DNA of 64,000 bases from Apricaphanius iberus (Eukaryota > Chordata > Actinopteri > Cyprinodontiformes > Aphaniidae): NCBI GenBank assembly GCA_028564705.1, contig JAPXFQ010002840.1, forward strand, positions 1,574,001 through 1,638,000, written 5' to 3'. A program made the position numbers and the translations under genes. The notes beneath the pieces were generated by a model. That model was given only the letters and a program-made list of their open reading frames with translations. It did not search any database and was not told the origin of the DNA. Below are positions 1 through 49,900 of this stretch, one piece after another. Position 1 is the stretch's first letter; each line of letters opens with the position of its first letter.

Positions 1-48
1 TGTATTTTCCTGTTATGAGAAAATGTTAAAGATGTTACTAAATCTTAC

Positions 49-38580
<38,532 letters not shown>

Positions 38581-38830
38581 CCTAAGAGCGCCGCCAGTTT
38601 GGTTTCTCTGCACCTGAGGTTTCCCTGAGCCTCGATCACATTGATATGTCTCCCCCCCAACCAGCTCCAGAGGAAACTCAGACAGGAGGGATGTGGGTTT
38701 ATCTTCCCCTCTCTTGCAGCTAACCGGTTATTTTCCTCCTCAGTCCTTCAAAAAAATGGGCGATCTGAATCCTCTATTGGTGATTCTGCTCTGTCCGCTC
38801 CAAAAGTCAGTCTCCTTCTCCTCTAGGCTC
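38581..38830 (-). promoter_or_regulatory. Probable CFTR 5' UTR with a start-stop uORF
   Basis: Sequence immediately upstream of the CFTR start. ATGTGA on the minus strand at 38641-38636 is a minimal start-stop codon pair about 56 nt before the main AUG; it has a weak context (T at -3). Transcription start is not known, so the UTR extent is a guess. Confidence 0.35.
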
Positions 38831-38856
38831 GGCGAGACAATGAAAGGACAGTCCAT

Positions 38857-38897
38857 CTTTTATTGGCTGACTCCCCTAAACTTGAGTTGGGACGTCA
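38857..38897 (-). promoter_or_regulatory. Candidate CFTR core promoter elements
   Basis: On the minus strand: TGACGTCC (38897-38890), one base from a consensus CRE, then CCAAT (38866-38862) running into ATAAAA (38862-38857), about 280-320 nt before the start codon. The human CFTR promoter also uses a CCAAT box and a CRE. Function here is inferred only. Confidence 0.35.
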
Positions 38898-39612
38898 TTT
38901 CCACGCCGCAGAGCCTCCGGTTGCAGGGTTGCATATCATGTCAACAAGTAGAGGTGGCAAAACCAGCTGATATGAAAGAGGACAACTGAGGAAAAACAAA
39001 AGAAAAATTATTATTAATATTGACCTGACAGTTTATTCCAATTGTCCACAGCTTTCTGCAGCTCTCTCTACTGAACAGCTATTGAATGCTTGCTGAACTG
39101 GGGTTTTATTTTTCACTTAACTGCTTGTCTATGAATCCGGCAGAAACAGTTCTGGGACGTTCAAACAAATGTGAATCTTTTTTTCTTTATCAGTTCTGAG
39201 TTACATACAGTTTCAGGAGAGGGAGGATCAAAATCTCACGGCATTCCTGAAGGGAACACAGATAAAAACGCAGCGAGCCTTTGGCTTCTGTGTAGCTCCT
39301 ATCAGCATAATAATAGTACCCAATCATAACTTTCAGGAACTTTAGCTGGGTGGCTGTTTTGAGGATTGAAAGGGAAAAAAACCTTCAAAGCTCATGTCGG
39401 TGAAGGGGGTTTGTTTCTCTCCGATATGTCTGAAGAAAAACAAAAGGACTATAGAGCAACAGGTGACATTGGCATCCTGTATCTTTAAATGACAGATAGT
39501 TCTGCTTGACAAGAGATTAAAGATGTGTTCTTTTCAAAAGTTCAAATCAAAAACAATTTAGTGTTCAGGAAAGCAGATTTAGCTTCAGATTACAGCTAAA
39601 GTTACAAATAAT

Positions 39613-40433
39613 ATAGGCTTGCACCAATACTATTAGAAACGATGAGAAACATCAAAGACCTGAGTGACGAAATGTGTCCAAGTCATACACAAAACCCGTA
39701 CAACTCTGCTTGAAGTAAAATAAACATTGTCTAAGAATATCACAAAAATTAGGAAAACCAGCATTTTACGGTTATTAACACAGAATCTTTTTTTAAACTA
39801 CAATCTGTCTATGATGCTATGTCTACAGAGTTTTAACTTTATATATTTTGCCAAAATGTCAAGGCTGAAATAAAAAAAATAACTTGCTTTATTTAGGAGC
39901 AAAGAAAAATAAACATGGACTTCTACTGCACATTTCGCTCACATTTTCAACAGAACAAAAACATATCTTGCCCAGAGGAAAGAGTGACCCCTTCTGGACA
40001 GGGTGTGGTAGGCTGCTGGGACTGATTTGGATCTGGGCAATTTTTTTTAATTTTTTTTTTTACAACATAAAAAGAATGTGATGTTCTTGTCAACATAGAT
40101 TAAATACAAGACCATACGATACCGATACTTGGATCTGAGTATCAATGCCGATACTTCTACCACATAAAAAAAAGTGCAATGCATTGGAAGACAGGTTTCA
40201 TTTTTTCTTTGCTTTTTGCAACAAATGATAAAATGAAAATGTTAATAAAAAAAGACCACACAACTAAAATTTCTAGTGGAAAAAACAAATATTTTCTGTG
40301 AAATCATTGATGAGTTTCCACATTTTGATAAAACTTGAAATCAGAATTAGTATCGGTTTATGGTATCAACTAACTTTAATGAGTACGAGTACGATAAAAT
40401 GGTATTGGCCCGATCTGTAATTGGTGCATCTTA
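39613..40433. repeat. hAT-like non-autonomous element
   Basis: Left end TAGGCTTGCACCAATAC and inverted right end TTAAGATGCACCAATTAC share the TGCACCAAT core. Interior has repeated CGATAC / GTATCG motifs. No transposase frame. Confidence 0.5.
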
Positions 40434-42541
40434 AGTTAAAAGTATTGACATTCATCTTATTTTTTCAGTGGTGGTGCTAACGTTTGTCAACACCTTACCC
40501 TGATTTTTAACTTCATCTTGGAAGGGTATAATGGTTGATTGTACCTATTGGAAGTTCAAACGATGACACATACGTCTAAATATGAGAACTTTAATATTTA
40601 CACAAGTTGGAAAGTCTTGTACAGCAATTGCTACTCACTTCCAGTATCATCAGTTCAAAGAATACTCCTCGGTTTTGGCGAGAATCAATCGTAGGCCTAT
40701 TGGCTTGAAAAAACAAAATAGGTATTGTTGGATCCATAGACGTCATTTTAACTGGGGACGCTGGGGACATATCAACAGCAATATTAATGATTGACGGGTT
40801 TGTCCCCACCAAACCTGATGCGGAAATTCTTTACCTGCAGCGATCTAACAGCCACTTGTGCTCCCAGCAAAAGTTTCTGCATCAGTATCTGAACAGAATA
40901 TTATTTAATTCACTCCACTTTCTTGTGCAGTCATGTTTCTTTTTGCTCATATACTTCAGCATTATTTGCAGTAGATATGTCATGTTTTAAAAGACTGGTA
41001 GTCAGCTACAGGGCGGAGTCCTGCAATGTCACTGGTACCCGTTTCAAGATGGAAAAAATACAGTTATACAGTTCCTTTGCTGATTTGCTGTTTGGTGGAT
41101 TTTTTTAATGGCACAATTTAAATGCTTTCTTTACATTGTATTCATCCTAATTGATTGGATGCAATTGTCAATCTCCTCCTGTCATGTCTCCCGTTGTTGC
41201 CAAATTTATCATGTCTGGTTATAATAATCTTCTCATCCATAGGAAAAAGCAGTACAAACTGCCAATAACTATGTTCCTGTCTCGGAAACGACACCTGCTC
41301 CGAGACCTTTAGTGGAGAAAGACGCACTGAGCGGCACAAAACGGGAGAGACCGTACTGCGTATTAATACTTTTATGTTTTAAATCTACGAATGTTTGAAT
41401 ATTAAAACCAGTGAGAAATGTGAGTAAATGTTAATACATGTCTCGGAAAAATGTAAAAAGAAAGTGTGTGGCAAGGGTGTTTACAGCCTTAAAACATAGT
41501 AATGATAAATGTAAAATGTAAAAAATAAAGATGACTACTTTGCGGATTTTGCCTGTTGCGGGTTATTTTAATAATGAATGAGGGACCATTGTAAATTAAA
41601 TTTAATGGGTCTGGTTTCTTTACTGGTTGCCAGAAAAAAATATTCATATAATATTTTTGCTTGTTTAAGAGTCCCCAAGATAATGTGTTGACATACTGGA
41701 TTGGTGTAGAGAGCATGCCAGAATACTACTTTACGCTGAATGCGAAAAGTTCTCGCTATCTCAGCATCCAGCTGCCAGAGAAGACAACATTTCCATCAAA
41801 GTTGGGGGAAAAAAAATCAAAAAGGAAAATAACTTGATCCATCAGCGAAAGTAAATTATAGTGCAGTGAATTATTAGTCTTTCATTATTTGGATACTGCA
41901 GTTTAAATTTATATTGTGCAGAAATCACTGTGCACATGTGTCCACATCCATGGCTATACCTTAATTTTTCATTCCTGAATCGCTGGAAGCGCTGGATGGA
42001 TAGATAGCGGCAGCATTGCATCAGCACAACTTTGGGAAAACTTCCCTCCTGATCCCTTCACCAAAGCAACATATGAACATTTTCCTCTTTGGGACTCTTA
42101 AACAAAAGATGAGAACAACAATATTGTCTCACTACCAGTCTGCTCACAATAAATAAACTTCCTCTCTGAGCCGTGAAATTCAATTTTTTTGTTTTTTCCA
42201 CCTGAAGGAACTTTATGCGGATCAGCCACAGGTAGCTTCTCTATAACAGGACTGTCAGCTGTAAGTTAAATTTGAACTTTCTCCATACAGAACAATGTTG
42301 GGTTTTCAAAAGGAGCGCGTTTTATTGTTGCGCATTCTGCTGGTGTGAGTACATATTACATCCATAGATTGTTCTTTGTGCTACGGTGTGGATTTAAAAA
42401 TTCTTCCAACCAACAGCCTATTGGTGACATTTAAAACGGAAAATAGTTAAACCTAAAGCTTTTAACTAGTATTGATTTAATAATTTTCGCGATTTTCAGC
42501 ACATTCATAAACTGCAGTGCATTTTGTAATCAAATAAATTG

Positions 42542-42589
42542 AATAATACTTAGACTCTAAGTATTATTAGCCTCTAAGTCTTAGAGGCT
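42542..42589. repeat. Two adjacent perfect hairpins
   Basis: 42542-42568 is AATAATACTTAGA paired with CTAAGTATTATT. 42569-42589 is AGCCTCTAAG, one T, and CTTAGAGGCT, a perfect 10-bp stem. Purpose unknown; may be the ends of a small element. Confidence 0.8.
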
Positions 42590-42951
42590 AAATAAATATT
42601 TAATAACTGTCCCCAGCAATCCTGAAACCGCATCCACGTTTATAATTATTGTCCCTAGCAATTTTAAAAACAAACTGACGCCCTAGGTTGCATCCCTACT
42701 TTTAGGACTATGCTTTAGCATGCAGTTAAATTCAGAGTAATAATTTAAAATAATGTACCTCAATTCCTCCAATTTGAACTTATTTTAATAATATGATAAA
42801 GAATTTCCTGGAGTGCGCAGTTTTCTTAGGCTGTATGAAGCACAGAGTAATGTAGCAGTGCCCAACATCTTTCCCTTACCCAGAAAGGAAGATTTGGCTT
42901 ATAATACATTTTTAGCCAGATTAGACGCTGTATTTCCATACTAGAGCCGTG

Positions 42952-43687
42952 TAAGGTCAGCTTTCTATCACCTGAACAACATTTCTAGGATTAAAGGACT
43001 GATGTCACAGAAGGACCTTGAAAAACTGATCCATGCGTTTATCTTTAGTCGGATTGATTACCTCAACAGCATCCTCACAGGTCTACCTAAAAAAGCCAAT
43101 CAGACAACTGTAGAAAGCTGCTGCCCCTGTCATCACTAGACCTAGGAAAGTACTGCTGAAGTCCTTACAGTGGCTCCCTATAGCCCAGAGAGTAGGCTTT
43201 AAAATACTCCTACTAGTTTATAAATCACTGAACGGTTTAGCATCAAAGTATGTCGGAGATCTGCTGTCTCTATACCAACCCAGCAGATCACTCAGGTCCT
43301 CCAACTTAAGCTTACTAAACATTCCTAGAATTAGAACTAAACAGGGAGAGGCAGCTTTCAGCTTCTATGCTCCACAAATCTGGAACAAACTTCCAGAAGA
43401 ATGCAAAAACGCTGAATCGTTCGGCTCTTTTAAATCAAAGATTAAAACTCTACTATTCAGAGCTGCCTTTGAGCCCTAAATTGCGCTTTCTGATCACTAT
43501 TTGATTCTTGTGGTTTAATTTTGATCCTTATTTTTTATTTCCGTTTTAACCTTTTCTTATTTATTGATTGAGTCTATCTGTTAAACCTACATGTTTTTGT
43601 TTTTGTAATCGTGTTTTTGTAATCATGTATGTATTGCCTTGTCTTGAAAGTGTGCTACATAAATAAAATTGCCTTGCTTTGCCTAAA
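42952..43687 (+). repeat. L2-like LINE 3' fragment upstream of ASZ1
   Basis: Starts within RT (AAGGTCAGCTTTCTATCACC, coding F-Y-H-L) and runs through broken RT C-terminus (CTGAACGGTTTAGCATCAAA, AGGGAGAGGCAGCTTTCAGC) to a 3' UTR and the tail AAATTGCCTTGCTTTGCC. Its tail ends about 32 bp before the ASZ1 E-box. Confidence 0.85.
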
Positions 43688-43718
43688 TTATCTCGACACT
43701 AATCTAATCCAGAGCCGT

Positions 43719-43806
43719 CACGTGACTTCTAGCCCCGCCCACTTACTCCCTCGCGCTTCCACCTCTGTCCACACCTGTCGGCTTCCATTAGCTGCTTGCT
43801 GGAAAT
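43719..43806 (+). promoter_or_regulatory. Candidate ASZ1 proximal promoter
   Basis: E-box CACGTG at 43719-43724 and GC box GCCCCGCCC at 43732-43740, followed by a pyrimidine-rich stretch up to the start codon. No TATA box. Consistent with a TATA-less promoter; the start site is not known. Confidence 0.4.
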
Positions 43807-43914
43807 ATGGGGAGTGCTACTCAGTTCGCCTTCCCGGCTGGAGACGAAAGCGACGCCAGCAACGACGAGTGGGACATTGGCCTTTTTTCGGAAAACAAGA
43901 TTTCTGCCATAAAG
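43807..43914 (+). CDS. asz1: ASZ1 exon 1
   Basis: 108 coding nt, residues 1-36, ending phase 0 at A-I-K. The start codon at 43807 has A at -3 and G at +4. The donor is AAG followed by GTTAAC, a weak site (T at +3). Encodes the acidic N-terminal region. Confidence 0.88.
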
Positions 43915-46900
43915 GTTAACGTAGAAAAGTCTTAAGTTTCGTTTTCCCCCGTTGTTGTTTTTAGTTCATGGCTAAACCTGAATGTTAGCTAAGAAATGTA
44001 TCGCAAGATAGCTTAGCTAGGTTTTTTATTCTAAATTAAACTTGTTTTTTGTCAGTGCGGATTGTAGCGAAAAAAAATTATGAGAGGAAACTTATTTTAA
44101 AAGCAGTAAAATTCAACTACAACGTTAATGTCGAAGAGTGGAAACTGCGCCGATTTTCTGCGATTTCCCCTCTGCATTATTTCCAATGCTCAGCAAAGTT
44201 GGGGTCACCTCTGTATTTCATTGTCATGCTCCCATTTTTATATATATATAATTAATTCCTATAAAAATACACAAGTAGATATGTTTAACAAATAAGTGCT
44301 CAGTCTCTAGAGGTTTAGTAAAACGTGAAGGTTTTACTTCAGAGGGAAAATGGACCTCCATTTTTAAGAGGGTCCATGTGTGGCCAGATGTGGCCAATAA
44401 AAATCCTTACTGCATCACTCCAGGACAGATGTGGATTATATTTAACTGTTGGTGAACAATACAAAGGAAAACATTGAGCTTGATGTGTTTGACATAACAT
44501 TGTTTAAATGAGAATACGGATGTGGAAAACAAAGGAGGTAGAAGCGCACATACAGTAGTAACTACAGAATCCTTGTTATATAACTTTTTACTTAAAATTC
44601 ATTTTAAATGTACTTTTGAAAATTGGAAGAATATTTACATTCACATTACAAGTACATGAGATCATAGGTCAAATGGCATATTTCCATCTCAAGTCCCATT
44701 GGATGGTTGATGTTAAAGCACATTAAAGAACATGTTAAGATTTAGAACGGAATCTGTTCTGAATATCTGAATGGTATGGAACGCCAAAGTGTTCAAAATT
44801 AAATAAATAAATACAACATTATGTAATAAATATCAGCATGAATAAACATTGAATAAAAATATGTGACAATGAAATTATTAAAAACTGAAATCCTTTCAAA
44901 TGCAACACCCGTTTTTTGAAATATTTTTCATATTTTTTTATTTTAGATCATACATTTTTATATATATATTTATTTCACTGCAATTTACTTCATAATAATA
45001 TAAATTATTTCAAGATGTTTTTATTTAATTCCATCAGTTTTTATGTCAATCTCTCTTTTTCCCAAAGTCAGCTTTTATTGTATAATGAGGTTTTTCATGA
45101 TTGTAATTATTTCAAAAAGCCATTTAAGAACTGAAGTCGTCCGTCAGCCAATCAGACTCAGCGGTTGAGACCTGGACGCTGATTGGCTGGAACTAAGATT
45201 AGTCTTCCTGCATAGCCGTTGTTGTGGCTCTGTGAGCAGCTAGCAGCATGCTAAGTAAAAGGTCGGAGCTGCAGGAACTTTGTTCAGCTCTGGTTGCTCT
45301 AACAGGTCATATTGAGAGGAAGAACTTATCATGAACCGTTTCAGAGACCCATCTTGATTCGTCTGGATGATATAATCTGAAATAATCCCCGGTTCAGCTC
45401 TCAGCTGTCTGACAGTAGCACCGGATTTATGCTATTATCTTTTCTGTTTTGTCCAGGACAACTAGGAGGAGACGGGAGATGAAGCCCTGGTTGGTTGTTA
45501 GCTACAGTCAGTTAAAGGGAGATTATTTAAATGTGTTCTGTGTTATTTCTGAAATGTTTTAATGATCGTACCAAACAGCCGACCTGAGTCTCTTTTCCCA
45601 GTCTAATCACGGGCATGACGCCCTGAGCAGCTTTACACCTAGAACTCTGGAGCAGCACCGGCTGTTTGGATCAGACATCCCCATTACAAAAGTGATCAAA
45701 TATTCTGCCAGTATTAGAAGAATTATAAAGCCATACATATAAACCTAAAGGCATTAAATTCAACAACAGTATTAAACGACTTTAGCCGGTCCTTGCCATT
45801 TTCCTCCTGCAGGACGATCATGTTTAAGCACCAACCAATCAGCATCCAGGTCCCAAAAGCTAATTCTGATTGGCTGGCTAAGACATTATGTTAAATGGCA
45901 TTTGAAATAAATACATATATTATGAAATAAAAGCTAATTTTGTAAAATAAAATAAAAAGATTTTTGAATAAAAATTGATTATATTAAATAAAACAACTCA
46001 AAATAAATTATAGTATGAAAAAAATGGCAGTTGAATAAATATTTAATTAAATATATATAAAATAATACTAATATTCTGAAATTAAAATATATTATATAAA
46101 TATTGGGCATTGCATTTTAACAGAATTCCTTTTTTGACTATTTCATTGTCACATTAAATATTTACTTAATATTAATTTATGCTGATATTTATTTCATAAT
46201 GTTTTATTTATTTAATTTTGAACACTTTGGCGTTCCATAGTATGGGGAAAACAGTTTTTATTTATTTATTCAAAGCTTTATCCTATTCTGTTTACAATTA
46301 AAACCTGAGTATAAGATTAGTTTTGTGAAATATATTTAGGTTATTAACACACTGGAAAGAAGGTGCCAAGCTTCAGTTGGAATATTTGATCCTTTCAAGC
46401 ATTTAAAGCAGTGTAGAAATTTATTCTAGTGGCTAAAAAGAACAAATTATGGAAATGAACAGAAAAGCCTAGCAGAAGGTCACGTTTTGTTCAGTCTTAA
46501 TCAATGGGCGGGAATTAAAGAATAAAAAGAAAAGAAAACTTTTTGGGATTTGAAGCATATTTAGTACGCAAACGATGAAAAGAAAAAATAGTTTTTGATG
46601 TGTTAAGGCACACGTGTCAAACTCGAGGCCTAAGGGCCAAATCCGGCCCGCCATAGCCATTTATATGGCCCTCTAAACTCTAGAAGACCCTACAAACACT
46701 GTAGATACTTTAAGTTCTGTTTATGTTCACCCTAATGCATCAAATTAGTGTTTATTTGAAGAGCTCTGAATCTCTATGAATCATTATTTAAAGATGTTGA
46801 GTTGTATATAATTCCAATATATAATTTTCGAGAATATCAAGAACGTCAAATGCAGATAGATTTTTTTTTTACTCATGCAGTGGCCACAAACATGAATCAG

Positions 46901-49900
46901 TTTTATTGGAATTCCACGTTAAAGACCAATACAAAGTGGTGTAGAAGTGGAATGAAAATCAAACATGATTCCAAAATTATTTTTTTTCAAATAAATAGCT
47001 GAAAAGTGGGGTGTGCGTAATTATTCAGCCTCTTGAGTCAATACTTTTCCAACCACCTTTTGCTGCAGTTACAGCTGCCAGTCTTTTAGTGTATTTCTCT
47101 ACCAGCTTTGCACATCTAGAGCCTGAAATTCTTGTCCATTCTTTTTCAAACAGCTCCAGCTCAGTCAGATTAGATGGACAGCGTTTGTGAACAGCAGTTT
47201 TCAGATCTTTCCACAGATTCTTGATTGGATATAGATCTGGACTTTGACTGGGCCATTCTAACACATGGATATGTTTTGTTTTAAACCATTCCATCGTTGC
47301 CCTGGCTTTATGTTTAGGGTCGTTGTCCTTCGCCCCAGTCACAAGTCTTTTGCAGACTCCAAGAGGTTTTCTTCCAAGATCGCCCTGTATTTGGCTCCAT
47401 GCATCTTCCCATATACTCTGACCAGCTTCCCTGTCCCCGCTGAAGAGAAGCATCCCCAGGGCATGATGCTGCCACCACAGTGGGGATGGTGTGTTCAGGG
47501 TGATGTGCAGTGTTAACCGGGCTTTCCACTGGCAGTGTCAGCAGCATGTTACAGGAGCAGCACATTTTACCTGTGTATTCTGCTGCTTGGCCCTTTCCAC
47601 CGGTGGTGTCAGCAGCACGTAGCAGCAGGGAAGCAGCTGTCACCGAGAGAGCTCGAAATCATGTGAGATCAGCAAAATCATGCGTGGTTTCGTCATTAAA
47701 CGCAACAACAAGCAGGAAAAAGGCTACAACATGGCTCCAAAAGGTCCGTGTTTTATGTTCTGTCTATTTTACATTCGCAAATAAGTTTATGTTATGTCAG
47801 GGAATATTAAAAAAAATCCCTCGAAGTGCAAAAGAATAATGTTAGTGGCGATCCGAAGAAGTGTAGACCCTCCCACGACCTACTGACTTCTCATGGGGCC
47901 GCACAGGTAGTAAAGTAAAGCTACCGGAAAGAAGCACCTTTGTTTTATTTTGAAAATTTCCGGATGCCGAGTCATCTGATTTCCTGTCTTCCCCTGTCCA
48001 AATATTCGAAATTTACATATTTGACAGGCATAGCGCGTAGAAAATAGGACTGCTGCGTATACTTAGAAAAGTGCGCTCCTGTGACGGGGCAAACTCGTGC
48101 TACTTTCGCCTCCGGTGGAAAGGATTATATTCATTACAGCGGTGGCTAACAGCTGCGTACGACATGCTGCTGCTGTAACATGCTACTGACGCGTCCGGTG
48201 GAAAGGAGGGGTTAGTTTTCTGCCACACATAGCGTTTTGCATTTTGTTCTCATCTGACCAGAGCAACTTCTTCTACATGTTTACTGTGTCCCCCACATGG
48301 CTTGTGGCAAACTGCAAACAGGACTTCTTATGGTTTTCTTTTAACAGTGGCTTTCTTCTTGCCACTTTTCCATAAAGGCCAACTTTGTGCATTGCAAGAC
48401 TAATAGTTGTCCTATGGACAGATTCCCCCACCTGAGCTGTAGATCTCTGCAGCTCATCCAGAGTCACCATGGGCCTCTTAGCTGCCTGTGAGTTTAGGTG
48501 GACGGCCTTGTCTTGGTACGATCCCTTGAACAATGCTCTGTGGGGTGTTCAAGGCTTGGGAAATCTTTTTGTAGCCTAAAGCCCAGTTTATGCTTCTCCG
48601 ACCGCAAATTTGCACTCAGACGCAGACGTATTGACGGAGACGTTTTCTGTTTATAGTACTCCGCTCTTCCACTCCATTCTCTATTGTTTTGCTCAACCAG
48701 GACAGCAGAGGGCGCTAAGTTTTCATGGCGTCTCCGCCTACTATCATTGCGCCCTTTCTGTTTTTTTCTAGGCTTGTGAACGTATTTCTTCCTCAAGGAG
48801 CAATGAACGACAGAAAGTAAGTTTTGATTAAGCTGTTAAGCTTTTTACTAGAAGTGCGGATTATAGAATATTCTAGAAACACATAGAAACAAAGACAGCA
48901 GCCTTTTTTGTTATTTTCCTACACCTCCTTGTGTTTAAAATCACCAAAAGAACAGATTAGATAAATTATCCTTTCAATATAAAGTATATAGTGGCCAAAC
49001 GCTGCATTACCTACTGATTACAGCGACTGTAGAGCCCCGTTCTGGTGAAGCGATCTGTGGCTGTTACTGAAACAGACCAATCAGATGAATACGCTCTCCG
49101 ACGATGGAGACGGATAGTTAAAATTTGGGCCTCCGTGTGTCCTTGCGTAGGTGACTGAGAGCCCTTGCGTTGACAGATAATGCCGTTGCATCATTCTGTC
49201 TCCGTCAAAACGCAGAAGCATGAACAAGGCTTAAGCCTGCTTTAAATTTCTCAGTAACTTTGTACCTGACCTGTCTGGTGTGTTCTTTGGACTTCATGGT
49301 GTTGTTGCTCCTAACATTCTGTTAGACAACCTCTGAGGCCGTCACAGGGCAGCTGTATTTCTACTGACATTAGATTACTCACAGGTGCACCCTATTTAGT
49401 CATTGGCACTCATCAGGGCACTGCACTGAGACCAAAGGGGGCTGAAAAATCACGCACACCCCACTTTTTAGTTATATGTTTGTAAAACATGTTTGGAATC
49501 ATGTATGATTTTCGTTCCACTTCTCACGTGTACACCACTTTGTATTGGTCTTTCACGTGGAATTCTAATAAAATTGATTAATGTTTGTGGCTGTAATGTG
49601 ACAAAATGCGGAAAAGTTCAAGGGGGCTGAATTCTTTTGCAAGCCATTGTATTTTAACGGTTTGTTATAGTTTCATCAATACAACCGACCCTTTAAGGAT
49701 ATTCACGAACTTGATGTGGCCCAAAAAAGATATGAGTTTGAGAAGGCCTCTTTGGCTTATTAACAAATGAACTATCATTCATTCAGCAGGCAATTTCATA
49801 CATGGCTGTTCTATTCTCAGTTCACAGCTGCTTCACGTGGAAAATACAAACGAGGAAGCAATTTTTTTGTGAAGTTGCAAACCATATGCTTGTTTTATCT

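Larger units (their letters stand above)
38898..43806. other. Intergenic region between CFTR and ASZ1
   Basis: About 5.2 kb between the two start codons. It contains a hAT-like element (39613-40433), two hairpins (42542-42589) and an L2-like LINE (42952-43687). GGGGACGCTGGGGACATATC near 40756 resembles the GGGGACGGGGGGGACATGTC motif seen in some fish repeats. I see no other gene. Confidence 0.8.
46879..49651 (-). mobile_element. Tc1-like transposon, inactive, interrupted twice
   Basis: Long inverted ends: CCACAAACATGAATCAGTTT at 46884 versus its inverse near 49595, and ACCAATACAAAGTGG at 46924 versus CCACTTTGTATTGGT near 49533. The left outer 60 bp are missing. Minus-strand transposase remnants are the N-terminal helix-turn-helix part (48273-48533: T-L-D-E-L-Q-R-S, G-K-V-A-R-R-K-P-L-L) and the C-terminal DDE part (47025-47453: N-D-P-K-H-K-A, S-Q-S-P-D-L-Y-P-I-K-N-L-W). 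Insertions at 47513-48213 and 48577-49233 split it. Confidence 0.9.
46615..49747. mobile_element. hAT-like element hosting nested insertions
   Basis: Left end CACACGTGTCAAACTCGAGG with GGCCAAATCCGGCCCGCC; right end GATGTGGCCCAAAAAAGATA followed by TGAGTTTGAGAAGGCC. These are the GTGTCAAACTC-type ends common in fish. Between them lies a Tc1-like element, which accounts for most of the length. A lone, inverted copy of the left end is at 56890-56968. Confidence 0.6.

Noticed and set aside
47510..47839. 109-codon frames on both strands at 47314-47839
   Set aside because: They span the junction between Tc1 and the 700-bp insertion and reflect its GC-rich ends, not a gene.
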